Positions 25,619-34,701 are shown, numbered from the stretch's first letter. The stretch is 64,000 bases of DNA from Chitinophaga qingshengii (GCF_014529935.1 NZ_JACVFC010000001.1:3596001-3660000); one strand, 5' to 3'. The notes: generated by a model not told the origin, from the sequence alone. A program made the numbers and translations.

Positions 25619-28600
25619 TTAACTAAACAGGTACAATACATCTTCTTTGGTCAGCTTCTTCACAAAGCCGCTATCATCGGAGATGATTTCTTTCACCAGC
25701 GATTTTTTACGCTCCTGCAACTGTAATATTTTTTCTTCTACCGTGTCTTTACAGATCATGCGGTAAGCGAAGATATTTTTTGTTTGTCCGATACGGTGGG
25801 TACGGTCAATCGCCTGTTGTTCCACGGCGGGGTTCCACCAGGGATCTACGATATACACATAATCGGCCGCGGTGAGGTTAAGACCCACACCACCGGCTTT
25901 CAGGGAAATCAGGAACACCCGGCATTCATCGTTATGCTGGAAGTTCTGGATAGCCTTCTCACGGTCCATGGTAGAGGTGCTGCCATCGAAGTATTCGTAC
26001 GAAATCTTCATGTGCTGCAATCTTTCCCGGATAAGGCCCAGCATACCGAGGAACTGGGAAAACACCAGCACCTTGTGGTTACCGATATTTTCAGCGATTT
26101 CGCGGGTCAGTTCATGCAGCTTCACGGAATGGTTAGGATATTGTTCCGTATCGTTGAGGATAGCCGGGGAATCGCAGATCTGGCGCAGCTTCATCAAACC
26201 TTGCAGGATGGTGAGCTGTGACCGTTCCATGCCCTGGTCTTCGATAACACCCAATATCTTGGAGCGATAGGTATTGCGGTAAGCATCGTAAATATGACGC
26301 TGTTCCGGGTCCATTTCGCAGAAGATAACCGTCTCGATTTTATCCGGCAGGTCCTTTGCCACCTGTTCTTTGGTACGGCGCAGGATAAACGGATAAATCA
26401 GTTTACGCAGGTGTTCTTTTCTTTCTTCATCCTGGAACTTGTCAATAGGAGTAGCAAATTCGTTGCGGAAGAAGTCCACACTACCCAGCATACCGGGGTT
26501 GAGGAAGTTCATCTGCGCATAGATATCGAAAGTATTGTTCTGCATAGGGGTACCGCTCAGCGCCAGCCTGTTCCTGGTTTGTAACAGCTGCGCCGCTTTT
26601 GTCACTTTGGACTGCGGGTTTTTGATCGCCTGGGATTCATCCAGTACTACATAGTCGAATTCCAGTTTCATCAACGTCTGGATGTCGCTGCGCAGCGTTC
26701 CGTAGGTGGTGATGATCACATCGAACTTGGCCAGTTCTTCCGAATCCTTGATACGGGTAGGGCCATGGTGGATATGATGCTGGATTTCCGGTGTAAACTT
26801 ACGGATCTCATTTTCCCAGTTATAGATCAGCGTAGTTGGACACACCACCAGCGCCATACACTTACCGCCATTTTTGTTTTTGTAATACTGGAGGAAGGTC
26901 AGTGCCTGAATGGTTTTACCGAGACCCATATCATCTGCCAGGATACCGCCCCACTTGATTTCATCAAGATAGTTGAGCCACTGGAAGCCACTTTCCTGGT
27001 AAGGACGCAGCGTCGCCTGCAGGTTATGCGGCAGGGAGATATTACGGATTTCATCGAACTGCAACAGCTTTTTGCGTTTCTGTTCCAGTTCTATCACTAC
27101 GGCTTCATCGTCAATAAACTCGTACAGTTCGTCAATGACGCTGAAGTTATATTTGCTGAGTTTAAGCCCTTTGTCTTTTTCTTCCCCTACTTTGAAGAGG
27201 AGAGAGTATTTACGCAGCCATTCTTCCGGCAGCAGGCCCAGGGAGCCGTCTGCCAGTTGCACATAGTTTTGTTTGTTGGCCAGCGCATTTTTAATGTCTT
27301 TGATGCTGACCTTCTGGTCGCCATACAGCACTTCAATCTGCGCATCGAACCAATCGATACCGGAGCTGATTTGCAGGTTGGTGACCGGCTTATGTGAACT
27401 GAATTTGAAGTTGCGCAGGTTGTCGAAACCGAATACCCGTACATTCATTTCTTTCAGCGCATCGAAGAAGAGGAAGAACCAGTTGTTCTTCAGGGCTTCT
27501 TTGGCGCGCAGATAAAAATAGTGCTGGTTATCGTTTTGTGCGAAGTTGGTGTGCAGGGTACGCAGGCGGTTGACAAAGGCGTCTTCCGCTTCCTTGTTGC
27601 GGCGGATAACGACTACTTTGTTGCCTTCCTGTACGGTGATTTTTTCTTCTTCGTTCCATTCCACTTCCTGGCCGCGGTAAGCGAATCCAGGCTGGATGAT
27701 GAACGTTTCTCCCAGTTCTTTCAGGTATACGCGGCATTCCGGTTCTACGCCCGTTACTTCGGCCAGCAGTTCTTTATCAAAGCGGATATCGTACTGGCGG
27801 CTTAATGGCAACAGGTAGTCCTTCAGGTATACCGGCCATTCCTTGTTCGGAATTTTCAGTTTACCGTTGTTTTGCTGGAAGATAGCCACATGCAGGGCAT
27901 CCTGCGGACTTTCAAACAGGAACAGCGTGTTTTGATAGAGAAACAGCAGCGGGCTTTCCCAGTTGTTCTGGGAAACGTTGATCAATTCCCCTTCTATGGA
28001 TACAAAGCAGTTGATTTCCACATGGGTGTTGCCGCTGGTAGTCTGGAGAACCAGTTTCAGCCTGTCGGCCCCAATTTGCAGGGGCTGCAGATTTTTGGTT
28101 TTGAACTGCTGCCTGTTGGGAAGATAAAATACCAGTCCATGTTCTGCCAGCTGGGGAAACAGTTTGGCGAGTTTAGGGTGCAGGTATTCCAGCATCAGCT
28201 CTTTGGTTTCGGTAGGCAGCTCTTCCGCATTTTCATGCGTGATGTTTTCCCAGATGCCCGCGAAGGGTGAGTTTTTACTAAGAAACTTGCTGACTTCCGT
28301 ACCCTGTAGTTTACGGATGGGGGCAATCAGCTCCCGGTCTTTTTCCTTGTATTGGTAGAAGTCAACGTATTTGGTGAGGTCCAGTTTGCTGGCCAGGGAA
28401 ACGAAGGCGGTTTGTTCTTCGTTCACTTCACCGCTGACGATGTCTATTTTGAAATAAGGGTATAATGTTTCGTTGGCATTAAATACCGCAGCCAGGCGTT
28501 GCGTTACCGTGAGGGTTTCTTCCGGCGGTGGCGGGGCTTGTTGCTGCTGTCTGCCAGCAGCGGCGCCGTCTACCCGTTTAATGGTAGGGTCCAGTACACG

Positions 28601-29359
28601 CAGGAAGGGTTTGCCATCCATATAGGAGAAGGCAAATTTACCGTCGAGGTCATCGGTGAGGGAATAGCCGTAGAGGGAGAGGAGTTTATTTTTCTCTTTA
28701 TCCCAGTTACGCAGTGTATCAAAATAAAAGGGGCCGTTTTTCTGCAGCAGTTGCAGGAAGAGGGCGGTTTTATGTACACAGAGCGCATGGGCTGTTTCAT
28801 CGCAGGTACAATGGGTATCGAAAAAACGTTCCTCATTGCGCTGGATGATCAGCGGGTATTCCTTTTTATCCAGCGTTAATACAGCTTCCACCTTTTCATC
28901 TTTGGCAGATGAAACTTTAGCCGGATGCTTTTTGACGATCTCTTCTGCTTCCGCTATGATGGCGCTGGAAGTCAGCAGTTTAATCGTTTTAATATCGATG
29001 GATTTCATTTTGATCAGGGTATGTTGCTGATCAAAATGTGTTTCGAAGCTCTCGAAATGATTCTTATCCAACATTTCCTGGAGCTGGAACAGGGCTGCCG
29101 CTTCGTGGCGGCAGATGTCGCCCAGGTTGTAAGGACATTGACAACGGATAGACATACCACTGGTTTCCCCGTATTTGTTGATGGAAACCCGGTAATAGTT
29201 GGCATGTGTGTCACTTTTCACGCGGAAAGTAGCTGATTTCAATACCGGGTCAGCTTCGATGAGCTCAACGCCACCGGTAGAAAAAATACGCTTCCCCCTG
29301 CGGATCACTTCATCAGTGCCGTTATTGTAAACATATTTTAGCAAATGGGGTAGCGACAT
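25619..29359 (-). CDS. SNF2-family ATPase with two SWIM-type zinc motifs
   Basis: A 1246-aa DNA-dependent ATPase of the bacterial SNF2/RapA-like group. Two motifs of identical spacing (CxC, seven residues, CxH) occur at Cys73-Cys75-Cys83-His85 and Cys184-Cys186-Cys194-His196; the first is a typical SWIM finger. A long middle region of unclear fold (about 200-770) follows, then the SNF2 N domain with Walker A DDMGLGKT, DEAH-like box DESQ and SGTPMQN, and the helicase C domain with LISLKAGGVGLNLTAADYV and the arginine-finger region QAIDRTHRIGQ. Such proteins remodel protein-DNA complexes or recycle RNA polymerase. The gene is monocistronic with its own terminator. Confidence 0.93.
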   Translation of the reverse strand: MSLPHLLKYVYNNGTDEVIRRGKRIFSTGGVELIEADPVLKSATFRVKSDTHANYYRVSINKYGETSGMSIRCQCPYNLGDICRHEAAALFQLQEMLDKNHFESFETHFDQQHTLIKMKSIDIKTIKLLTSSAIIAEAEEIVKKHPAKVSSAKDEKVEAVLTLDKKEYPLIIQRNEERFFDTHCTCDETAHALCVHKTALFLQLLQKNGPFYFDTLRNWDKEKNKLLSLYGYSLTDDLDGKFAFSYMDGKPFLRVLDPTIKRVDGAAAGRQQQQAPPPPEETLTVTQRLAAVFNANETLYPYFKIDIVSGEVNEEQTAFVSLASKLDLTKYVDFYQYKEKDRELIAPIRKLQGTEVSKFLSKNSPFAGIWENITHENAEELPTETKELMLEYLHPKLAKLFPQLAEHGLVFYLPNRQQFKTKNLQPLQIGADRLKLVLQTTSGNTHVEINCFVSIEGELINVSQNNWESPLLFLYQNTLFLFESPQDALHVAIFQQNNGKLKIPNKEWPVYLKDYLLPLSRQYDIRFDKELLAEVTGVEPECRVYLKELGETFIIQPGFAYRGQEVEWNEEEKITVQEGNKVVVIRRNKEAEDAFVNRLRTLHTNFAQNDNQHYFYLRAKEALKNNWFFLFFDALKEMNVRVFGFDNLRNFKFSSHKPVTNLQISSGIDWFDAQIEVLYGDQKVSIKDIKNALANKQNYVQLADGSLGLLPEEWLRKYSLLFKVGEEKDKGLKLSKYNFSVIDELYEFIDDEAVVIELEQKRKKLLQFDEIRNISLPHNLQATLRPYQESGFQWLNYLDEIKWGGILADDMGLGKTIQALTFLQYYKNKNGGKCMALVVCPTTLIYNWENEIRKFTPEIQHHIHHGPTRIKDSEELAKFDVIITTYGTLRSDIQTLMKLEFDYVVLDESQAIKNPQSKVTKAAQLLQTRNRLALSGTPMQNNTFDIYAQMNFLNPGMLGSVDFFRNEFATPIDKFQDEERKEHLRKLIYPFILRRTKEQVAKDLPDKIETVIFCEMDPEQRHIYDAYRNTYRSKILGVIEDQGMERSQLTILQGLMKLRQICDSPAILNDTEQYPNHSVKLHELTREIAENIGNHKVLVFSQFLGMLGLIRERLQHMKISYEYFDGSTSTMDREKAIQNFQHNDECRVFLISLKAGGVGLNLTAADYVYIVDPWWNPAVEQQAIDRTHRIGQTKNIFAYRMICKDTVEEKILQLQERKKSLVKEIISDDSGFVKKLTKEDVLYLFS

Positions 29360-29720
29360 ACTATTCGTTGTTGCCCGCTTTTATATCAGCGACTACGGGG
29401 TAAATAAATATATCAAAAAACTTTAACCGCTGATGAAAAGGCAATCCACAAAAGTAAGCAGAAATCTTTAATAAACAGCGGGCAAAATACCCATAAAACA
29501 GCAATCCCTTGATGGTGGCAAGTTAGCTACGATCCGCCCGGGCAGGGCGCTTTATTTGATATTTAAATATTTTTATATTTATTTATTCTAATGCGTTTTG
29601 ACTGATATTATTTTACCATTGTTTATCAAGTTATTATAATCACATAATTAAAAATTGATATAAAAGAGAAATCTGTGATAAAAGATGGGGCGTAAGGGAA
29701 GCACCGGATAGCTCAGGCCA
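29360..29720. other. 361-bp intergenic region upstream of the SNF2 gene
   Basis: It carries a minus-strand -7 match (TACTTTTG at 29449-29456) suited to the SNF2 gene. The left-hand part next to the MBL gene (29550-29690) is very AT-rich with no coding frame, and includes the 15-mer TTTTGACTGATATTA (29596-29610) that recurs at 36482-36496 in the nadM promoter. Confidence 0.4.
29449..29456 (-). promoter_or_regulatory. -7 promoter element of the SNF2 gene
   Basis: TACTTTTG on the minus strand matches TAnnTTTG exactly. The implied transcript start would give a leader of about 85 nt. A -33 TTTG at the correct distance is not evident, so confidence is moderate. Confidence 0.4.
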
Positions 29721-30515
29721 TTATTCAATATGCCGGATATACCGCTTCACCGAAAAATCCATGGCAGCCTTGGCCCCCGTACGTACATATTTCCCGAAAG
29801 CGCCGTACATGGCATCATAAGCATACGGCGCCACCGCATCGTCAATTACTTTTACTTCGGCGGCAGACAACGGAATATTATTAGGATAACTATACATGAA
29901 AGACATCGTCTTCCTGTCAGTCGAGACCTGTATCACATCACCGACCAGGAGCATTCCTTTGCCAGCCGGGCTGTACAGCACATTAGCGCCCGGGAAATGC
30001 CCGCCGCACAGTACCAGTTTGATACCATCCCAGAGCTCCAGCGAAGACCCGCTCCATAGTTTGATCACCTCATCATGCCGGCCCAGCCAGGAGGCGTCGA
30101 GCTGATGCACGTACACGGGTATACGCCCGAATGCATGGCTCCACTCTACAATAGAAGAAAAATAATGCGGATGCGAAATGGCAATAGCGCGGATACCACC
30201 CAGGCGTTGCATGATATCTATCGTAGAGGCGTCGAGGTGAGTGATACAATCCCAGAGGACATTGCCGTGAGGCGTTACCAGCAGGTGGGCACGCTGACCA
30301 ATACCAAAATCCGGTGTGGTATAAATGGCGTATAAATCAGGCGCTACCAGCTCAATGATATTTTTGTGCCGGGGTTGCAGCTGTTCAAAAGTGGTCCAGC
30401 TTTGACCGGCAGGGTTTACATACTGTCGCTCGTCTTCACAGATAGGACAGTGTGCTGGTGCGGTGTCAGTAGCGTCATACTGTACGCCACAGGTTATACA
30501 GATATAATGTTTCAT
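29721..30515 (-). CDS. MBL-fold metallo-hydrolase with N-terminal rubredoxin-like zinc knuckle
   Basis: From the ATG at 30515 the protein is 264 aa and begins MKHYICITCGVQY; the longest frame adds 14 residues that do not fit the family. CxxC pairs at the start (CITC, CPIC) form a rubredoxin-like knuckle. The MBL fold follows: a degenerate first metal motif SHPHYFSS in place of HxHxDH, a later His in GGHFPG and Asp in VGDV. The degenerate motif suggests one-metal or altered chemistry. The function is unknown; related proteins are annotated only as MBL-fold hydrolases. Confidence 0.83.
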   Translation of the reverse strand: MKHYICITCGVQYDATDTAPAHCPICEDERQYVNPAGQSWTTFEQLQPRHKNIIELVAPDLYAIYTTPDFGIGQRAHLLVTPHGNVLWDCITHLDASTIDIMQRLGGIRAIAISHPHYFSSIVEWSHAFGRIPVYVHQLDASWLGRHDEVIKLWSGSSLELWDGIKLVLCGGHFPGANVLYSPAGKGMLLVGDVIQVSTDRKTMSFMYSYPNNIPLSAAEVKVIDDAVAPYAYDAMYGAFGKYVRTGAKAAMDFSVKRYIRHIE

Positions 30516-30669
30516 GTCCGTCGTTTGGCCTGTAGAAAGGTAGGGGATTTTCGACAAAAGCGGTAATCCTATTCCTCATTTTCGGTATTCAAAAAATGAC
30601 GAAAGGTTCTGCTATGTGGGGATTACCGGGAGGAACGCTGACGATGGGAGGGGAATGGTGATATCGTTA

Positions 30670-30737
30670 TTTAGTCATTTAGTTATTTGGAAATTTTGTT
30701 CAGTGAATATCAATTTCCCAATAACTAAATGACTAAA
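30670..30737. repeat. Long inverted repeat built from heptamer-like words
   Basis: Two 26-bp arms (30670-30695 and 30712-30737), one mismatch, around a 16-bp spacer. Each arm is made of a repeating word near TTTAGTCA / TTTAGTTA with a period of seven to eight bases. The element fills the gap between the MBL gene and the comB stop. There is no T-run that would make it an ordinary terminator. It resembles the inverted repeats at 31994-32074 and 61264-61316 in design, not in sequence. Confidence 0.8.
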
Positions 30738-30740
30738 ATA

Positions 30741-31463
30741 TCAAAATGGAACCAGCTCTCCGTTCCTGAATATAGGCAGCACATTGGCGCCGTCAGGAGT
30801 GAGGCAATAGGCAATATCTTTTTCCAGGCCGTATTTAGCGAGGCGTTGGTAGTGGGAGGCTTGTTTCATGTAGCCGTGAATATCACCTTTATTGGCGTTG
30901 TATACTGTTTCAGCAGCGACAGCGGCATCACAGTTCACGTCAAAGTGTTCGCGGATGCGGCTTACCACGGCGCCGGCAAACAAGGTGTCTTCCAAGTTTA
31001 CGCGGTCTTTCCAGGCGGCGCAGCCGAGGATCACGTTTTGTCCCTGCGACACCAGGTAATCGCATACCGCGCTGATATTAGGGAAAGAACCGGTAACGAT
31101 CTGGATAGCGTCTTTAGCCATGTGCAACAGTTTCGTTCCGTTGGTGGTGGTCAGTACCAGTGTTTTGTTTTCGATAAACTCCCGGGGATATTCAAAAGGG
31201 GAGTTACCATGTACCAGTCCTTCCGCTACTTTGCCATCGCGTTCACCGGCGGTGATGCCATCAATAGCTTTACCGATATTCACACATTCTTCTACAGTGG
31301 CAACTGGTATAACGCTGGCGGCGCCATTATAGAGGGCCGTACAAATAGTAGAGGTAGCGCGTAATACATCAATAATGACTACGATACTGTTTTTCACATC
31401 ATAGAGATGTAGTAAAGCCGGAGATAAACATACTTCCAGGCTGGGTTTGTTGCTTGCTGTCAT
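30741..31463 (-). CDS. comB: 2-phosphosulfolactate phosphatase family protein (ComB-like)
   Basis: A 240-aa protein with the ComB signatures VVIIDVLRATSTI (about 28-40), TAGERDGKVAEGLVHGNSP, TTTNGTK (about 105-111) and ILGCAAWKDRVNLEDTLFAG. ComB dephosphorylates 2-phosphosulfolactate to sulfolactate in archaeal coenzyme M synthesis. Bacteroidota do not make coenzyme M, so here the substrate may belong to sulfonate or sulfonolipid metabolism, or the activity may differ; this is inference. It is followed downstream by the inverted repeat and lies 17 bases after the SRPBCC gene, probably in one transcript. Confidence 0.9.
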   Translation of the reverse strand: MTASNKPSLEVCLSPALLHLYDVKNSIVVIIDVLRATSTICTALYNGAASVIPVATVEECVNIGKAIDGITAGERDGKVAEGLVHGNSPFEYPREFIENKTLVLTTTNGTKLLHMAKDAIQIVTGSFPNISAVCDYLVSQGQNVILGCAAWKDRVNLEDTLFAGAVVSRIREHFDVNCDAAVAAETVYNANKGDIHGYMKQASHYQRLAKYGLEKDIAYCLTPDGANVLPIFRNGELVPF

Positions 31464-31480
31464 TCAATTGCTTTTAGGCA

Positions 31481-31954
31481 TTAATCAAGGATTACTCTCC
31501 ACTTTTCGCTCTCTGCGTAATCCTTGATAATATCATTCCGTTGTTTCAGCAGGCGGGTCATGTATTGCTGCAGGTATACCTTTTCAAACATCCGCCCGAA
31601 CCAACCGTAGGGAGTGCCAAAGTCCATGATGTCGATCATTACGGTACCGTTACCGATTTCCCTGAAGTGATGTTCATGTTTCATGTGGGTAAAATCCCCT
31701 TCTGTCATTTCATCCGTGAAATGTACGCCTTCATGCATGGCAGTGATTTTTGTTGTCAGCTCCCGCATTTTGCCAATATGTTTGGCTCTCCAGGTAACTG
31801 TTTCATTCAGCCGTATCAGGCCATTGGTGCGGCCTTTGATGGCTTCTTCCTGCATGTGGGCCATGCTGCGTTTATGCAGGGTTATACTCCGGCTAAGGTC
31901 GTATACCCGCTCCAGCGGCGCATGGATAACGGTCGTTAAATGTATCGTCGGCAT
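31481..31954 (-). CDS. SRPBCC-family (START-like) ligand-binding protein
   Basis: From the ATG at 31954 the protein is 157 aa (MPTIHLTTVIHAPLERVYDL...). The frame extends 26 codons further through a hydrophobic, non-family stretch, so the shorter start is preferred. The motif IHAPLERVYDLSRSI and the DEMTEGDFTHMKHEHHF and GTVMIDIMDFGTPYGWFGRMFE segments are typical of the SRPBCC/polyketide-cyclase fold, a helix-grip that binds hydrophobic ligands. The ligand is unknown. It is the first gene of a likely two-gene unit with comB. Confidence 0.85.
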   Translation of the reverse strand: MPTIHLTTVIHAPLERVYDLSRSITLHKRSMAHMQEEAIKGRTNGLIRLNETVTWRAKHIGKMRELTTKITAMHEGVHFTDEMTEGDFTHMKHEHHFREIGNGTVMIDIMDFGTPYGWFGRMFEKVYLQQYMTRLLKQRNDIIKDYAESEKWRVILD

Positions 31955-31993
31955 AGATATGGCAATAAATAAGTAAATCGTCTCTCTAAAGAA

Positions 31994-32074
31994 GCAAAGA
32001 ACCAAATAAAAGAGCAAAGGAGCGAAGAACAACTGTAATCTCCTTTTCCCCTTTGCTCTCTTATCATTCTTTGC
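31994..32074. repeat. Imperfect inverted repeat rich in GCAAAG words
   Basis: The left arm (31994-32022) and right arm (32048-32074) match at both ends: GCAAAGAA at the outer end and AGAGCAAAGG at the inner end, with a few mismatches and one indel between. The word GCAAAG or a near variant occurs several times per arm. It sits between the gcvT stop and the SRPBCC start and has no clear T-run. Confidence 0.55.
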
Positions 32075-32106
32075 GTGCCGAAATTAATAACTTTCACCCG
32101 CTATTC

Positions 32107-33195
32107 CTAGCCAAGGAAAGGCACTTTCGACACTTTTGCCTTCAGGGCCTTGTCCCTCACAGCGATAAATATTTCTGAGTCCAGTGCGGCATGAGACATT
32201 TTCACATAACCGAGACCTACCGCTTTGCCCAGGGAAGGGGATTGTGTACCGGAAGTTACACGGCCAATCACGTTACCTGCTGCATCTTTGATTTCGTAAT
32301 CATGACGGGCAATGCCTTTGTCAATCATTTCAAAACCAACGAGTTTCTGGGTGATGCCTTCTGTTTTCTGTTTTTCGAAGATAGCACGGGAAGGGAAGTC
32401 TTTCGTGAATTTGGTGATCCAGCCCAGACCAGCTTCCATCGGAGAAGTACGGTCGTCGATATCATTACCATACAGGCAGAAACCCATTTCCAGGCGGAGG
32501 GTATCACGGGCGCCCAGTCCGATTGGCTTCAGGCCTTTAGGACCGCCGGTAGCGAAGATAGCGTCCCAGATTTTGTCTGCTGCACCGTCTTTGTCTTCAA
32601 AATAAATTTCTATACCACCTGCTCCGGTATAACCGGTAGCGCTGATCACCACATTGGGAACACCCGCAAAATCGCCTTTGGCAAACGTGTAATATTTCAG
32701 GTTCACGATATCCACATCGGTGAGGGGTTGCAGCATGCTGGTGGCGTTAGGGCCCTGGATAGCCAGCAGACAGGTTTTGTCGGAAATGTTGTGCATTTCC
32801 ACCCCTTTGGTATTGAACTGGCTGATCCAGTTCCAGTCCTTTTCGATGTTGCTGGCATTTACCACCAGCATGTACACGTTGTTTTCTTCAATACAATATA
32901 CCAGCAGGTCATCTACCAGGCCGCCTTCATTGTTGGGCAGGGAGCTGTACTGGGCTTTGCCGGCAGTCAGTTTGGAGGCGTCGTTGGTAGTAACACGTTG
33001 AATCAGGTCCAGCGCATGTTCACCTTTCAAAATAAACTCACCCATGTGGCTTACATCAAATACACCGGCATTGGTACGTACCGCCTGGTGTTCATCGTTG
33101 ATGCCCGTATAGGAGATTGGCATGTTGTAACCCGCAAAAGGAGCCATTTTGGCGCCCAATGCAATGTGCTTCTGTGTAAAAGGTGTGTTTTTCAT
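32107..33195 (-). CDS. gcvT: Glycine cleavage system aminomethyltransferase (T protein)
   Basis: A 362-aa enzyme of normal length. It takes the aminomethyl group from the lipoylated H protein, releases ammonia and forms 5,10-methylene-tetrahydrofolate. Visible motifs are [21 protein letters not shown], the folate-binding [29 protein letters not shown], and [18 protein letters not shown] with the catalytic Asp in the family position. GcvH and GcvP are not in the window, as is usual for Bacteroidota. A promoter and an inverted repeat lie just upstream. Confidence 0.97.
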   Translation of the reverse strand: MKNTPFTQKHIALGAKMAPFAGYNMPISYTGINDEHQAVRTNAGVFDVSHMGEFILKGEHALDLIQRVTTNDASKLTAGKAQYSSLPNNEGGLVDDLLVYCIEENNVYMLVVNASNIEKDWNWISQFNTKGVEMHNISDKTCLLAIQGPNATSMLQPLTDVDIVNLKYYTFAKGDFAGVPNVVISATGYTGAGGIEIYFEDKDGAADKIWDAIFATGGPKGLKPIGLGARDTLRLEMGFCLYGNDIDDRTSPMEAGLGWITKFTKDFPSRAIFEKQKTEGITQKLVGFEMIDKGIARHDYEIKDAAGNVIGRVTSGTQSPSLGKAVGLGYVKMSHAALDSEIFIAVRDKALKAKVSKVPFLG

Positions 33196-33211
33196 ACTTT
33201 GTTTTTAAAAC

Positions 33212-33235
33212 GGGGCAAAAATAGGGATTTGCCCC
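33212..33235 (-). promoter_or_regulatory. gcvT promoter -7 element inside a perfect inverted repeat
   Basis: Arms GGGGCAAA (33212-33219) and TTTGCCCC (33228-33235) flank an 8-bp spacer. On the minus strand the -7 box TATTTTTG (33216-33223) overlaps one arm, so a protein bound to the palindrome would block RNA polymerase. This is a candidate operator. The leader to the ATG would be about 15 nt. Confidence 0.5.
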
Positions 33236-33337
33236 TTATGAAACATAAACCACTTCCGGGGTATGACCATTCTCAGACCGACATCATATTAAACATAGTT
33301 AAAATGCAACAGGGGCTTAAAAAAGAACTTGGGCCGG

Positions 33338-33370
33338 TTGCGCGTTAGGTGGGGGTAATTCGTAATTTTG
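33338..33370 (+). promoter_or_regulatory. Promoter of the M28 peptidase gene
   Basis: TAATTTTG at 33363-33370 matches TAnnTTTG exactly; a TTG at 33338-33340 is 22 bases upstream. The implied start near 33377 lies after the GTG at 33349, which rules out the longest frame and supports the GTG at 33394 as the start codon. Confidence 0.55.
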
Positions 33371-33393
33371 CAGCAGACCCAAAAAAAGATGGC

Positions 33394-34701
33394 GTGAAAA
33401 AGATAACCTGGCTGTTACCACTGGTATGTACTACCTTGTTCGTAGATGCACAGAAAAAAAGTGACCGAAAAACCCTGTCCAATCTACAAACGCATGTCAC
33501 CTATCTCTGCAGCGACAAGCTGGAAGGCCGCCAAACAGGCGCCCCCGGCGAACAACTGGCTGCGGCCTATCTTTCCTCCCAACTCGAACAAATAGGCATC
33601 AGTCCCAAAGGCGACAACGGTTTCCTCCAAACTTTCACCATCCGCGAAGGCCGCGAACCGGATAACTGCACCCTCACGCTCAACCATGAAAAACTGGTGT
33701 CCGGTAAACAGTTCATCCCCCTGCCTTTCAGCGCCGGCAAAAACGCCAAAGGCGAAGTACTCCCGGCAGTAAATGAACCGGATAATATCTGGCTGATCAA
33801 TGCCGCCGAAATAGAGGCAGACCCGCACAAAAGCAATATGGGTCAATATCTCCGGGAAACGCAGGTGGCCGCTAAATCCGGCGCATCGGCCGTTATTTTT
33901 TATAATGGCAGGGAAACTCCCGAGGAAGTCAACAGCTGGCACAAACAAAACGTAAAATCTACCAGCATCCCGGCGGTATGGGTCAACAGCGATATCAGCA
34001 GAATACTGGCTAAGGATGATGCCAACGCTTTCCAGATAGATATGAAGGTGGCTTTTAAACCGGTGAAAATAACCGGCACCAACGTTATTGGCTTTATCGA
34101 TAACAAAGCCCCCAAAACCGTGATCATCGGGGCGCATTACGACCACCTCGGCAAAGGCGGCGGCGCTGATGACAACGCCAGCGGAACTGCCGCCCTGCTG
34201 GAACTGGCGCGTATGCTCAAATCCGGCCGGTTCAAAAACCATAACTTCGTGATCATCGCCTTCTCCGGCAAAGAAGAAGGCCTGGCCGGATCTTCCTGGT
34301 TTACCACCCATAGCGAAGGCATCGACCTTTCACAGGTAAATTATATGATCAACCTGGACATCGTTGGCGATCTCAACGCTGCACGGGGCCTGCAAATAGG
34401 CGGAACCAGCTCCTATACGGGATGGCCGGAAGTTATCGGCAGTGTGGCGGCGAAAGACATCCGGGTCGTTTACGACGCCAATAACACCAGCGAGTCCGAT
34501 CACACTTCTTTCTATAAAAAGAATATCCCTGTGTTGTATTTCTACACCAATGCCCATAAAAGCATTCCCGAAGCGGAAGACAACCCGGATAAAATCAACT
34601 ACGACGGCACCCTTACCGTTATTAAACTGGTGTACGATATCATCAGCAAAACGGATAATATGGAAAAACTGGCCTTCAATTCCACTACCGCCAGCAAATA
34701 A
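33394..34701 (+). CDS. M28-family zinc aminopeptidase, exported
   Basis: From the GTG at 33394 the protein is 435 aa and begins with a signal peptide (MKKITWLLPLVCTTLFVDAQ); the longer frame would bury it behind 15 residues and lies upstream of the promoter. A PA-like insert (about 90-220) precedes the M28 core with the zinc ligands HYDHLG (His), GGGADDNASGTAALLE (bridging Asp), SGKEEGLAGS (catalytic Glu and ligand Glu), NLDIVGDL (Asp) and SDHTSFY (His). Co-catalytic zinc peptidases of this family trim N-termini of peptides in the periplasm. The gene appears monocistronic. Confidence 0.93.
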   Translation: MKKITWLLPLVCTTLFVDAQKKSDRKTLSNLQTHVTYLCSDKLEGRQTGAPGEQLAAAYLSSQLEQIGISPKGDNGFLQTFTIREGREPDNCTLTLNHEKLVSGKQFIPLPFSAGKNAKGEVLPAVNEPDNIWLINAAEIEADPHKSNMGQYLRETQVAAKSGASAVIFYNGRETPEEVNSWHKQNVKSTSIPAVWVNSDISRILAKDDANAFQIDMKVAFKPVKITGTNVIGFIDNKAPKTVIIGAHYDHLGKGGGADDNASGTAALLELARMLKSGRFKNHNFVIIAFSGKEEGLAGSSWFTTHSEGIDLSQVNYMINLDIVGDLNAARGLQIGGTSSYTGWPEVIGSVAAKDIRVVYDANNTSESDHTSFYKKNIPVLYFYTNAHKSIPEAEDNPDKINYDGTLTVIKLVYDIISKTDNMEKLAFNSTTASK

